From an uncultured Sutterella sp. (GTDB taxonomy: Bacteria > Pseudomonadota > Gammaproteobacteria > Burkholderiales > Burkholderiaceae_F): a stretch of 64,000 nt of DNA. Location: contig CAJKAP010000001.1 in the NCBI GenBank assembly GCA_905197905.1, positions 1 through 64,000 on the forward strand, given 5' to 3'. This document shows positions 54,821-63,894 of this stretch, in pieces. A program made the translations under genes and the position numbers. Each line of letters opens with the position of its first letter. Positions within the stretch are counted from its first letter, which is position 1. The notes under the pieces are model-generated. The model made no database searches and was not told where the DNA came from. It saw nothing but the letters and a program-made list of their open reading frames with translations.

Positions 54821-55936
54821 TTAGACAAGCGTCAAGAAGCGAGAAATCATGCGGATACGTTCTTCAACGGTGTTGAGGCTCAAGAATTCCTTATCGCTAT
54901 GGAAGGAGCCACCGTTCGGCGCGCAACCGTCAACAACTGGCACGCCCGTTTCCGCGATGTGGTTACCGTCAGAGCCGCCACCAGCGTCAACCCATTCAGC
55001 TGTGAAGCCTTCAAGCTTAGCGGCTTCAGTGATCAAAGAGACCAAGTGCTTGGTGTCTTCAGAGAGCGGCATTGCGGGGGTGTAGCTCTTCACTGCGATT
55101 TCTTGCGTCACGCCTTCAACCCAAGTGCGAGAAACGAGTTCTTCAATCTGTTTACGCAGTTCAGCGCCATCAGGATCGAACCAGAAGCGCGTATCGATCT
55201 GAACCGTGCAGGTGTCTGGAATGACGTTAGAGACCGTACCGCCGTGGATGACACCAGGATTGACCGTCGTGCCCTTGTCAGCGTTCGCGAGTTCGTAGGC
55301 AGCGAGCGAGAACTTCATTGCGGCGATATTGGCGTTGGCACCATCAAAGGGGTTGTTGCCCGCGTGAGCGCTGCGACCATGGAAGGTGACGATAAAGGCC
55401 TGAACGCCTTTACGAGAACGCACGAGCTTGCCGTTAGAGCGAGCGGCTTCAAAGATAAGGACGTTCTTAGCTTTGGCACCGTGGCTCTTTAACCAATCAA
55501 CGGAGTAGTTGGACCCCGTTTCTTCATCGGGGTTTAACGCCACGCAAATCGAGAGACGTTCGAGGTCTTCGGGACGAGCGTTTTTAAGAGCGTAGAACAT
55601 CGAGAGCACGCCACCCTTACAGTCAGAGCAACCGGGACCGTAGGCCGTGTCGCCTTCAACGCGAAGCGGACGAGCGGCAGCCGTGCCATCAGGGAAGACG
55701 GTATCCAAGTGGGCGTTCATCAACACGTCATAGTGATCTGCCAAGGGTTTATTGCGAGCGATAAGACCACTACCCACTTCTGGGCCCAAGTCCACGAGTT
55801 CGCAGGTAAAACCAATGCTTTCGTAGTGGGCTTTCATGATTTCGGCAGCACGAGTCACACCAGCGGTGTTGGCTGTGCCCGCATCGAGATTGACAAGAGG
55901 GGCAAGATCATTCAAGTAATCGTTTAATACGCTCAT
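54821..55936 (-). CDS. M20-family metallopeptidase
   Basis: 371 aa, glutamate-carboxypeptidase-like M20 enzyme. Zinc ligands and catalytic residues visible: NAHLDTVFPDG near residue 76 (His and Asp), CSDCKGG near 108, DEETGS near 142 (Glu pair) and a C-terminal GGSFHSDKEF near 350. No signal peptide from the chosen start. ATG 55936 has TTGGAG upstream and gives MSVLNDYLNDLAPLV. An open frame continues 32 codons upstream but without family features. It lies inverted between hflX and hflK. Substrate unknown. Confidence 0.9.
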   Translation of the reverse strand: MSVLNDYLNDLAPLVNLDAGTANTAGVTRAAEIMKAHYESIGFTCELVDLGPEVGSGLIARNKPLADHYDVLMNAHLDTVFPDGTAAARPLRVEGDTAYGPGCSDCKGGVLSMFYALKNARPEDLERLSICVALNPDEETGSNYSVDWLKSHGAKAKNVLIFEAARSNGKLVRSRKGVQAFIVTFHGRSAHAGNNPFDGANANIAAMKFSLAAYELANADKGTTVNPGVIHGGTVSNVIPDTCTVQIDTRFWFDPDGAELRKQIEELVSRTWVEGVTQEIAVKSYTPAMPLSEDTKHLVSLITEAAKLEGFTAEWVDAGGGSDGNHIAETGVPVVDGCAPNGGSFHSDKEFLSLNTVEERIRMISRFLTLV

Positions 55937-55972
55937 AGTAAACTCCAAGGTTTCTGTTGAGGAAAAGGACTC

Positions 55973-56133
55973 TTGGCACGAAATACCAAGAAATCCTCCT
56001 AAAAAGCTAGGTATCTTTTGAGTGTATACCAATCAAGCTTTTCTAGAAAGGCGAATTGTTTCAAAAGAATAGACAACTTGGCACAAACTGCCCGCCTTAG
56101 GCTCGACAGAGTGCCAATAAGTTAGGCTACAAT
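55973..56133 (+). promoter_or_regulatory. hflK promoter region with TTGGCAC repeats
   Basis: TTGGCAC occurs at 55973-55979 and 56078-56084, and inverted as GTGCCAA at 56111-56117. A possible promoter is TCGACA (56103-56108), 19-bp spacer, TACAAT (56128-56133). The inverted pair brackets the -35. Confidence 0.4.
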
Positions 56134-56215
56134 CAGAAGAATATCAGTTCGCAACTCTCGCCCGAAGAAGGAAGGTTTCTTCTCTAGGGGAGAGCATACG
56201 TTTTGGAGTAAAAAG

Positions 56216-57778
56216 ATGTCACTGAATGACCCCCGTTGGGGCCGCGACTCAGACGAGTCGACAGAGGAAGACAGCAAGAACAAACCAGAAGAGAACTCTC
56301 AAGAGCCCCCAAAGCGCCCTGATGATGAAGAAAACCAGTCTCAGGGTAATAAAAAAGGTAAATCTTGGCGAGATCTCAATGGGATGACTCAGGACGAGAT
56401 CGATAAATACCAAGAAAAAATCGAGCAGAAAGTCTCTCGTATTCTCTCGAGTATTTTCGGATTTGATCCGTCTGGTGACGACAATAAGTCGCGTCACCAA
56501 AATGCCAAAAATAAATTAAAGAGTCGTGATGACTTCTCCCTTGATGATGAAGGGGACGATGTGCCACCACGCTCTCGTTACTACAACAATCGTCATGAAG
56601 ACGAAGAACCCAGTAGCCCTATGAGACAAAACTCAGGCCGCAGTGGTGGCGGTAATAACTGGCGTCCGCCCATTCCGCCGCTCACGCCGAAGGGATTCGG
56701 TCGTGGAACAGGAATTGGGATGGGAGTGTTCCTTTTCTTGGCGATTGCTGGTTGGGCAGCTACGGGCTTTTATATCGTGCCAGAAGGTCAAACCGGGATT
56801 GTGACCACGTTTGGTCGCTACTCCGATTCGACGGCACCGGGTTTCCGTTGGCATATGCCAGTGCCTATTCAGAGCGTACAGTTAGTTGACGTGAGTAGCG
56901 TGCGTACGGCTGAAATCGGTTCAGCCGGTCAGGCAAACCGCTTGCGTGAAGCACTGATGCTTACCGATGACGAAAACATTGTCGATATGCAGTTTACGGT
57001 CCAGTACCGTATTAAGCCCGGCATGGGCGCTCGCGACTATGTCTTTAATATTCGTCAGCCTGAACGCACTGTGGTACAAGCAGCGGAATCCGCGATGCGT
57101 GAAGTCGTGGGTCGTAAGACGATGGACAGCGTGCTTTTTGAAAGCAAAGCCGAAATCGCAAACGACGTGCGTAAGTCGATGCAGGATATGCTTGATCGCT
57201 ACAAGTCTGGTATCGAAATCATGAGCGTCGCAATTCAGAATGCTCAGCCGCCGCAGCAAGTGCAGGCCGCCTTTAACGATGCGGTGAAGGCTGGTCAGGA
57301 CCGCGAACGTGCGATTAACTTGGGTGAAGAGTACCGCAATGCGGTGCTCCCGCGCGCTCAAGGTACAGCGGCTCGCTTGAAGGAAGACGCTTTGGGTTAT
57401 CAGGCTCGTGTGACGGAAACGGCACGAGGCGATGCTTCTCGCTTTGAATCCTTGCAGACCGAATACGCGAAGGCTCCTCAGGTCACGCGTGATCGTCTCT
57501 ACATCGATACGGTGAAGGATATCTTTGCGAAGACTACGAAGATTTACGTCGACTCCAAGAGTGGCAACAATATGCTCTACTTGCCTCTCGAGAAGATTCT
57601 TGAGAAGACCAAGCAGAGTGCTGAAGAGGCAGTGAATGCCACGACGCGTACGGGCGATCCGACTCCCATGGCATGGGGTGGCGCTCAGCAGCAGTCGCAG
57701 AGCACTTCCACTAACACCGATCGTCAAAGTAGCCGCTCTGGCAACGACACGACGTATCGTTTGAGCCGTGAACGCTAA
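56216..57778 (+). CDS. hflK: FtsH protease regulator HflK
   Basis: 520 aa, longer than E. coli HflK (419). N-terminal ~155 residues are highly charged and low complexity (DESTEEDSKNKPEEN; then a Gly/Asn/Arg stretch), followed by one TM segment near 167-190 and a Band-7/SPFH domain from about 190 (FYIVPEGQTGIVTTFGRY). The C-terminus is Gln/Ser/Thr-rich. With HflC it forms a periplasm-facing cage around FtsH. TTGGAG precedes ATG 56216. 15 nt before hflC. Confidence 0.95.
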   Translation: MSLNDPRWGRDSDESTEEDSKNKPEENSQEPPKRPDDEENQSQGNKKGKSWRDLNGMTQDEIDKYQEKIEQKVSRILSSIFGFDPSGDDNKSRHQNAKNKLKSRDDFSLDDEGDDVPPRSRYYNNRHEDEEPSSPMRQNSGRSGGGNNWRPPIPPLTPKGFGRGTGIGMGVFLFLAIAGWAATGFYIVPEGQTGIVTTFGRYSDSTAPGFRWHMPVPIQSVQLVDVSSVRTAEIGSAGQANRLREALMLTDDENIVDMQFTVQYRIKPGMGARDYVFNIRQPERTVVQAAESAMREVVGRKTMDSVLFESKAEIANDVRKSMQDMLDRYKSGIEIMSVAIQNAQPPQQVQAAFNDAVKAGQDRERAINLGEEYRNAVLPRAQGTAARLKEDALGYQARVTETARGDASRFESLQTEYAKAPQVTRDRLYIDTVKDIFAKTTKIYVDSKSGNNMLYLPLEKILEKTKQSAEEAVNATTRTGDPTPMAWGGAQQQSQSTSTNTDRQSSRSGNDTTYRLSRER

Positions 57779-57793
57779 TAGGAGCCGATAATC

Positions 57794-58669
57794 ATGAAGA
57801 AATTAAGTTCTTTGGTGACCGTGCTCATCGTATTAGGCGTACTGGCCCGTATGTGCCTTTACACAGTGAGTGAGCGCGAATACGCTTTAGTCTTTGCTTT
57901 GGGTGAGTTGAAGACCGTGGTCGATACCCCGGGCATTCACGTGAAGTTGCCGCCGCCCTTCCAGAATGTGGTTTATCTTGATAAGCGCATTCTCAATTTG
58001 GACGGTGTGGATTCTGACTTGGTTCAGACCGGCGAAAAGAAAAACCTTTTGATCGACACGTTTGTGAAGTGGCGCATCGAAGATCCACGCCTCTACTGGG
58101 TGTCTTTCCAGGGTAATGAACTCGCTGCCGAAAACCGCTTGTCTGCACTTTTGCGTGACGTGTTGAACATCGTCGTGAATAAGCGCACTGTCAACCAGAT
58201 CACGTCTTCTGAACGTGAAAAGGCTATGCGTGAAATTTCGACGATGCTCCAAGAACGCGTCAAAGACGTGGGTATTGGCATTGTGGACGTGCGTATGAAG
58301 CGTGTTGACTTTACGCCCGAAATTTCCGAATCGGTTTACCGCCGTATGGAAGCCGAACGTAAACGTGTGGCCTCGGAAGAACGCTCCAAGGGTAACGCTC
58401 AGGCTGAACGCATTCGCGCTTCGGCTGACCGTGAAAGTGAAGTGATTCTCGCTGAAGCTTATCGTGACGCGCAGAAGATTAAAGGGGAAGGGGACGCTGC
58501 TGCGGCAGATATTTATGCCAAAGCCTTCCAACGTGACCCTGAATTCGCACGTTTCTATCGCTCGCTCGAAGCTTATCGCAACACGTTTAAAGATAAGAGC
58601 GACGTGATGTTGGTTGATCCGTCTAGCGACTTCTTCAAGTATTTGAAGCAAGAAAATCCGCAACAGTAA
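57794..58669 (+). CDS. hflC: FtsH protease regulator HflC
   Basis: 291 aa, SPFH/Band-7 protein with an N-terminal TM anchor (about residues 5-24) and the family's YTVSEREYALVFALGE start of the SPFH domain, then a long helical region with ADRESEVILAEAYRDAQKIKGEGDA typical of HflC (split: ADRESEVILAEAY, then KIKGEGDAAA). Partner of HflK. AGGAG lies before the ATG. A strong hairpin follows the stop. Confidence 0.96.
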   Translation: MKKLSSLVTVLIVLGVLARMCLYTVSEREYALVFALGELKTVVDTPGIHVKLPPPFQNVVYLDKRILNLDGVDSDLVQTGEKKNLLIDTFVKWRIEDPRLYWVSFQGNELAAENRLSALLRDVLNIVVNKRTVNQITSSEREKAMREISTMLQERVKDVGIGIVDVRMKRVDFTPEISESVYRRMEAERKRVASEERSKGNAQAERIRASADRESEVILAEAYRDAQKIKGEGDAAAADIYAKAFQRDPEFARFYRSLEAYRNTFKDKSDVMLVDPSSDFFKYLKQENPQQ

Positions 58670-58698
58670 GACGACATCAACTAGCCGTTGTCTTTCGA

Positions 58699-58721
58699 GG
58701 GGAATGCTCTGAGCATTCCCC
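58699..58721 (+). other. Hairpin after hflC
   Basis: GGGGAATGCT-CTG-AGCATTCCCC, a perfect 10-bp stem with a 3-nt loop, followed by TTAACTTTG. The T content is too low for a strong terminator. Further stems GGCTT/AAGCC and TGAGGGAA/TTCCCTCA follow before hisZ. No gene in 58670-58925. Confidence 0.55.
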
Positions 58722-58925
58722 TTAACTTTGAAGGCTTTTTGAGAAGCCACTTAGGGGCAAGAATTCTTAGAACAAGGGTATTTGCTGAGGGAAAAGTTCG
58801 CCTTCCCTCATGTGAATGAATGCAGACTTTGCTAAACTCTCCAATTGGGTCAGCGAATTTGTCGATTATCGACGTCTAAGGCTCAACAGGTTGAGATTTA
58901 GACTAACTTATAAGGGTGTGCGTGC

Positions 58926-60089
58926 ATGGCCAGCTGGTTATTGCCGGAACATTTTGCCGATATTCTGCCGCGCCAAGCTCGAAGCTTGGAGCGGATTTCG
59001 CGTAACACAATCGACCTCCTAACTTCTTACGGTTTTGAACTCGTCGAACCGCCTCTCGTAGAGTACGTGGACTCACTGCTCACTGGGAGCGCCTCAGATC
59101 TTTCCCGCAACACATTTAAATTCACCGATCAGTACGATGCTGGGTTACTTGGCTTGCGCGCTGATATGACGCCACAGATTGCACGTATTGATGCGCATAT
59201 TTTGGGTCGTCGTGGGGTGAATCGCCTTTGCTATAAAGGCTTTGTGGTCCATCAAACGCCCGCCCATCCGCTCGCTAGCCGTCAACCCTATGTGGTGGGC
59301 GCAGAACTTTTTGGTTCTCGCGGATTGCGCACCGACCTTGAAGTTATTCGCCTCGCGGTGAAAGTGGCGCGTTGCGCTGGAGTGACCGACATGCACCTCG
59401 ATATTGGGCATGTGGGCTTAGTGCGAGCGATTCTGAAGGAAGAAAAGCTTGGCGCTAATGCGATGGAAGTGCTTCTTGAAGCATTGCGCCTTAAAGATCG
59501 TGTTCGACTCGACCGAATTAAAGATCAACTCTCTCAAGAAGGCTACCAGGCGCTTCTTACCTTAATGCAAACCTTTGGTGCGGTTGAAGTGCTGGATGAG
59601 CTTCGAGAAAAGCTCCCTGCGCGCGCTGGGGTTCGTGAAGCGCTTGACGAAGTAGAAACGCTTGCGCGCGAAGCAGACGCCCCTCACGTTTCGGTGGACT
59701 TTTGCGATGTACATGGCTACGGCTACCTCACAGGGGTGAGCTTTGCAGGCTATGTTGAAGGGCTCTCTCAGCCCGTGCTTCGTGGCGGTCGCTACGACGA
59801 TATTGGCATTGCCTTTGGCTGCGCTCGTCCTGCTGTGGGCTTTACGCTTTACTTGAGAGAAATCATCTCTATTGAATATCAACCGCTGCCTGAAGCCATT
59901 GTGGCTCCAGCAGAAGACAGTGAATCCTTAGCTCAGGCGATTGAGGCCTTAAGAGCAGAGGGGCACATTGTTGTTCAGCTTCTTCCTGGTGAAGAAGTCG
60001 AAGACTTGAAATCTAGTTTCAAAATCGATCGCGCACTCGTGCGTCTCGACAGTCAATGGGTGGTGCAAACCACCGAATTTCGTAAATAA
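58926..60089 (+). CDS. hisZ: ATP phosphoribosyltransferase regulatory subunit HisZ
   Basis: 387 aa, histidyl-tRNA-synthetase-like protein that lacks tRNA charging and activates the short form of HisG in the first step of histidine synthesis. [18 protein letters not shown] start, class II motif 2-like region [19 protein letters not shown] near residue 65, and [20 protein letters not shown] near 280. Its neighbours hflC and purA match the betaproteobacterial hflKC-hisZ-purA order. No hisG is in the window. Confidence 0.92.
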   Translation: MASWLLPEHFADILPRQARSLERISRNTIDLLTSYGFELVEPPLVEYVDSLLTGSASDLSRNTFKFTDQYDAGLLGLRADMTPQIARIDAHILGRRGVNRLCYKGFVVHQTPAHPLASRQPYVVGAELFGSRGLRTDLEVIRLAVKVARCAGVTDMHLDIGHVGLVRAILKEEKLGANAMEVLLEALRLKDRVRLDRIKDQLSQEGYQALLTLMQTFGAVEVLDELREKLPARAGVREALDEVETLAREADAPHVSVDFCDVHGYGYLTGVSFAGYVEGLSQPVLRGGRYDDIGIAFGCARPAVGFTLYLREIISIEYQPLPEAIVAPAEDSESLAQAIEALRAEGHIVVQLLPGEEVEDLKSSFKIDRALVRLDSQWVVQTTEFRK

Positions 60090-60100
60090 GGGAAATCCAA

Positions 60101-61396
60101 ATGGCCAAAAATGTGGTTGTTGTCGGCGCCCAGTGGGGTGACGAAGGTAAGGGGAAGATTGTTGACTGGTTGACCGAAAAGGTTGCCGGTGTCGTGCGCT
60201 TCAATGGTGGCCACAATGCGGGTCATACGTTGGTGATCAACGGCAAGAAGACAATTTTGCGCTTGATTCCGTCTGGCATCATGCATCCCACCTCTGAGTG
60301 CTACCTCGGTAACGGTGTGGTCTTCTCGCCGGAAGCTTTCTTCCGCGAAGTCGATGAATTGATCGCCGTGGGCGTGCCGAATGTGGAAAAACGCCTCCAC
60401 GTTTCGTTGAACTGCCCGCTCATCATGCCGTATCACGTTGCTTTGGACCACGCTCGCGAAGCCGCTGCTGGCGCCAATAAGATTGGTACGACGGGTCGTG
60501 GTATCGGTCCTGCTTACGAAGATAAGGTGGCTCGCCGCACCGTGCGCGTGATTGACCTCTTTAAGCCCGAACGCTTTGCTGAAATCGTCCGCACTGCGCT
60601 CACGTACCACAACTTCGTTTTGAAGAACTATTTGCACGCTGAACCGCTCGATCCGGAAAAGGTCATTGAAGAAACACTCGCTTACGCTGAACGTTTGCGC
60701 CCGATGGTCTGTGACGTTTCTGAACTCTTGAACGAACAGATGGCTGAAGGGAAGAGCTTCCTCTTTGAAGGGGCTCAGGGCTCCATGCTCGACATCGACC
60801 ATGGTACCTATCCCTTTGTGACGAGCTCCAACACGGTGGCTGGTTCCGCTTGTGCTGGCGCTGGCGTGGGTCCCGATAAGCTCAACTACGTTTTGGGTAT
60901 CACGAAGGCTTACTGTACTCGCGTGGGCGAAGGTCCGTTCCCGACGGAATTGTTCTGCGATATGGGTGAAGAACTCCGCAAGAAGGGCAATGAATTCGGT
61001 GCTGTGACGGGTCGTCCGCGTCGTTGCGGTTGGTTTGACGGTGCTGCTCTTCGCCGCGCGGTTCAGATCAATGGTCTCTCTGGCTTGGCTATCATGAAGT
61101 TGGACGTCTTGGACGGCCTTGAAACCGTCAAGTTGGGCGTTGGCTACAAATATAAGGGTGAAACCTTGAGCGTGATGCCTTCTGGGGCTGACGCTGTGGC
61201 TGAATGCGAACCGATTTATGAAGAATTCCCCGGTTGGTCGGAAAGCACCTTCGGCTTGACGAAGTGGGAAGAATTGCCTGAATCGGCTCGTCAATTCTTG
61301 ACGCGCTTGGCCGAAGTGGCTGGCGCTCCGATCGCTCTCGTTTCGACGGGTCCTGATCGTGAACAGACGATTTTGCGCGAAAATCCGTTTGCGTAA
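60101..61396 (+). CDS. purA: Adenylosuccinate synthetase
   Basis: 431 aa, GTP-dependent ligation of IMP and aspartate, first committed step to AMP. N-terminal [18 protein letters not shown] with the catalytic Asp13 and GDEGKGK P-loop, NGGHNAGHT near residue 38, and [14 protein letters not shown] near 128. Ends with the usual [12 protein letters not shown] and [10 protein letters not shown]. 11 nt after hisZ. A terminator follows. Confidence 0.97.
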   Translation: MAKNVVVVGAQWGDEGKGKIVDWLTEKVAGVVRFNGGHNAGHTLVINGKKTILRLIPSGIMHPTSECYLGNGVVFSPEAFFREVDELIAVGVPNVEKRLHVSLNCPLIMPYHVALDHAREAAAGANKIGTTGRGIGPAYEDKVARRTVRVIDLFKPERFAEIVRTALTYHNFVLKNYLHAEPLDPEKVIEETLAYAERLRPMVCDVSELLNEQMAEGKSFLFEGAQGSMLDIDHGTYPFVTSSNTVAGSACAGAGVGPDKLNYVLGITKAYCTRVGEGPFPTELFCDMGEELRKKGNEFGAVTGRPRRCGWFDGAALRRAVQINGLSGLAIMKLDVLDGLETVKLGVGYKYKGETLSVMPSGADAVAECEPIYEEFPGWSESTFGLTKWEELPESARQFLTRLAEVAGAPIALVSTGPDREQTILRENPFA

Positions 61397-61424
61397 GCTC
61401 AAAAAAGTCGTGATTTGACGAAGT

Positions 61425-61463
61425 GGGTGGCAGAGTGTGATGACATTCCGCCACCCTTTTTTT
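61425..61463 (+). terminator. Terminator after purA
   Basis: GGGTGGC (61425-61431) pairs with GCCACCC (61450-61456), followed by TTTTTTT. It lies 28 bases after the stop. The next 206 nt to 61669 show no gene. Confidence 0.8.
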
Positions 61464-61669
61464 AGGTAAAACTGAGTAATTTCATGTAGAATCTCTCCTT
61501 TCTCGAAAAAAGCATTTCTTTTTGAGCACTTGTCCCAAAGGAAAGGCTTTTTAGGAGTGCCTCACCCCAAGAAAGGGTCTCAAGCGCTCAATGTTCTCAA
61601 TCGACAGTGAGAGTTTTTCTCACCGTTCGCCCTCGACAGAAGTGGATTTAAGCACATAGCGAGTTAGAC

Positions 61670-62194
61670 ATGGCTGATAAGTTCTATTCCTGGGACGACT
61701 ACATTCGCCTCAATGAAAAATTGGTTGCCACCGTTGCTAAAAGCGGCTGGGAGTTCGATAGCATTCTTTGCTTGTCTCGTGGCGGTATGCGCCCTGGAGA
61801 TTTCTTTAGTCGTGTGTACGATATGCCGTTGGCCATTTTGTCGACGAGCTCCTATCGTGAAGCCAAGGGTACGGTGCAGAGCACCTTGGATATCGCTGAA
61901 TGCGTGACTGGGGTTTCTCGCTTAGAAGGTCGTGTGTTGCTCGTTGACGATATGGTTGACTCTGGCAAGACGATCAAGGAAGTGATTGAAGTTTTGAAGC
62001 AGCGCTATCCTGAAATCACGGAAATCCGCGTGGCTGTGCTCTGGTACAAGTCCCACTCTGTGTTGAAACCTGATTGGTACGTTGAATACCTCCCAGACAA
62101 TCCCTGGATTCACCAGCCGTTTGAAAGCTATGACGGTATGGGCAAGGAAGAGATCATCAAGCTCGTAGATAGTTACGAGAAAAAAGGCGAATAA
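61670..62194 (+). CDS. Purine-type phosphoribosyltransferase
   Basis: 174 aa, type I PRTase fold. The PRPP-binding motif VLLVDDMVDSGKTIKEV is near residue 89, and an N-terminal SILCLSRGGMRPGDFFSR loop near 30. Resembles the hypoxanthine/xanthine-guanine group, so probably purine salvage. Specificity cannot be read from sequence. A PRTase after purA is common in betaproteobacteria. Here a terminator separates them, so it has its own promoter. C-terminal PWIHQPFE motif is a substrate-loop candidate. Confidence 0.9.
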   Translation: MADKFYSWDDYIRLNEKLVATVAKSGWEFDSILCLSRGGMRPGDFFSRVYDMPLAILSTSSYREAKGTVQSTLDIAECVTGVSRLEGRVLLVDDMVDSGKTIKEVIEVLKQRYPEITEIRVAVLWYKSHSVLKPDWYVEYLPDNPWIHQPFESYDGMGKEEIIKLVDSYEKKGE

Positions 62195-62218
62195 AGTCGT
62201 CTTTTTCGCATGACACTC

Positions 62219-62263
62219 AAAAGCCGTGGGATAAAATGTCGCAACATTTCCCATGGCTTTTTT
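62219..62263 (+). terminator. Terminator after the phosphoribosyltransferase gene
   Basis: AAAAGCC, TGGGA and AATGT pair with ACATT, TCCCA and GGCTTTT in a long interrupted stem, followed by TTTTGTG. Confidence 0.85.
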
Positions 62264-62340
62264 GTGCCAAGGAAAAATGATTTCCTTGTAAGGTAAGAAG
62301 ACTTACCCGTTTAAACAACGAAAAAAGAGAATTTAAATAT

Positions 62341-63792
62341 ATGGCTACCTCTCAAGTCACAGAAGCTGCGGCTCAGCAGAGTGCAGGAATCGATAACGGA
62401 CAGTTACAGGCCGCTGCCGATGCAGTGGTGAGTTTCTGGGATCGTATTGAAAAAGTTGTTTCGCAGTTTATGAACCACGTCTCGGTGGAAAATTTACTGC
62501 TCCAAATCGCGATTGTGCTGGTCAGTATTTTGATTGGCTACGTGATTTCTCGTCAGCTCAATGGACTCGTGGTCCGTTGGATGCCTAGCCCAGAAGAAAA
62601 GGGGATTGGCGTTTACCTTCGCCGACTGTTTGTGAAATTTGTCAAAAACGTCTCCTTTAGCGTCATTTCGGGCTGTGCCCTAGCGCTTGGCGCTTACATT
62701 TTGATTGCAGGGTTGAATTACCATCCTGCCTCGCTTTTTGTTTGCCGAGTCGCTTATAACCTCTTCTTCTCCTTTGCGCTCTTGTCTCTCTTGATGGAGT
62801 GCTTGCAGGGGATGTTGGGTCAGCATTGGATTACGCCACGCATTCGTCGTTTTGTGACGACGGCGTTCTGGACGCTCGCCGTGTTGCAGTTCTTTGGCAT
62901 CTTGACGGACTTGGTCGATAAGCTTAATTCTGTGAGCATTCCACTCGGCTCCGGTTCGATGACCGTTTGGACGCTCTTTATGGCCATCTTCTCCATTCTG
63001 CTTACGTTGGCGATTGCGAACTGGCTGGCGAATTTGGTGCATCAGTTTATCGAAGGGCTCGATAACCTCTCGCGCAATATCAAGGTGGTGCTCTCACGTA
63101 TCGTCACCGTGCTCTTTATGATTTTGGCGGTGGTGACGGCCTTGGGTTCCGTGGGAATTGACTTGACGGTGCTCTCGGTCTTTGGTGGTGCTCTTGGTGT
63201 GGGCTTAGGTTTTGGCTTACAGAAGATTGCCTCTAACTACATCTCTGGGTTCATTATTTTGCTCGATAAGTCGATCAAGATTGGTGACCTCGTGACGGTG
63301 GGTGGCTTCCGCGGGGAAGTGACTGAAATTAATACGCGCTACACCGTGGTGCGCAACGCCGATGGCGTGGAAAACATCGTGCCAAATGAAAGCTTTGTGA
63401 CGAGCCCTGTGATGAATCACTCTTATGGTTCTGAAGCTTGTGTCTACTACATTAATGTCTCTGTCGCTTACGATGCGGATGTGGAGCGCGCCATGGCTAT
63501 CATGCTTGAAGAAGGGATGCGTGAGCGCCCTCGTATCGATACGACACGCCGTGGGTGGGTCTACATTGATTCCTTCGGGGCTTCGGGGATTAACCTCTCG
63601 TTGGGCTTCTGGATCCAGGATCCGAAGAATGGTTCCGCTGGCTTGCGCAATGCGATCTCGCTCGCTATTTGGAAGCGCTTCGCTGAAGAAGGGATCGAAA
63701 TTCCGTACGACCGTCTTGACGTGAATTTGCGTGAAGTGGATGCGAAGGAAGTTCCCGTGAAAGTTGTCAATGCTGCGAAGGCTGAGGCCTAA
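62341..63792 (+). CDS. MscS-family mechanosensitive ion channel
   Basis: 483 aa. N-terminal soluble stretch with an amphipathic helix (1-50), then about five to six TM segments between 50 and 270. The last is the pore helix with GGALGVGLGFGLQKIASNY near residue 280 (Gly/Ala-rich, MscS-type). The cytoplasmic beta domain follows (DKSIKIGDLVTVGGFRGEVTEIN near 312, split as KIGDLV and GEVTEIN). Opens on hypo-osmotic shock. The N-terminal TM region is longer than E. coli MscS (286 aa), placing it in the larger MscS-like class. Terminators follow. Confidence 0.9.
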   Translation: MATSQVTEAAAQQSAGIDNGQLQAAADAVVSFWDRIEKVVSQFMNHVSVENLLLQIAIVLVSILIGYVISRQLNGLVVRWMPSPEEKGIGVYLRRLFVKFVKNVSFSVISGCALALGAYILIAGLNYHPASLFVCRVAYNLFFSFALLSLLMECLQGMLGQHWITPRIRRFVTTAFWTLAVLQFFGILTDLVDKLNSVSIPLGSGSMTVWTLFMAIFSILLTLAIANWLANLVHQFIEGLDNLSRNIKVVLSRIVTVLFMILAVVTALGSVGIDLTVLSVFGGALGVGLGFGLQKIASNYISGFIILLDKSIKIGDLVTVGGFRGEVTEINTRYTVVRNADGVENIVPNESFVTSPVMNHSYGSEACVYYINVSVAYDADVERAMAIMLEEGMRERPRIDTTRRGWVYIDSFGASGINLSLGFWIQDPKNGSAGLRNAISLAIWKRFAEEGIEIPYDRLDVNLREVDAKEVPVKVVNAAKAEA

Positions 63793-63811
63793 AGCTAATT
63801 GATTGACTATT

Positions 63812-63856
63812 AAAGTGAAGGCTCTACTCTAAATGGTAGGGCTTTCGCTTTTTTAG
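63812..63856 (+). terminator. Terminator after the MscS-like gene
   Basis: AAGTGAAGGCTCTACT (63813-63828) pairs with GGTAGGGCTTTCGCTT (63835-63850) using four G-U pairs, followed by TTTTAGGG. Confidence 0.8.
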
Positions 63857-63860
63857 GGAT

Positions 63861-63887
63861 AAAAATGGCGCCCACAAATAGGGCGCC
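63861..63887 (-). terminator. Terminator of the leftward end gene
   Basis: GGCGCCC (63867-63873) pairs with GGGCGCC (63881-63887). On the minus strand ATTTTTATCC follows. It lies 7 bases past the stop codon of the leftward CDS. Confidence 0.8.
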
Positions 63888-63894
63888 CAAAAAA

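Noticed and set aside
60053..61402. Long open frame (449 codons) antisense to purA
   Set aside because: purA is unambiguous on the plus strand; the antisense frame is explained by strong codon bias and has no start signals.
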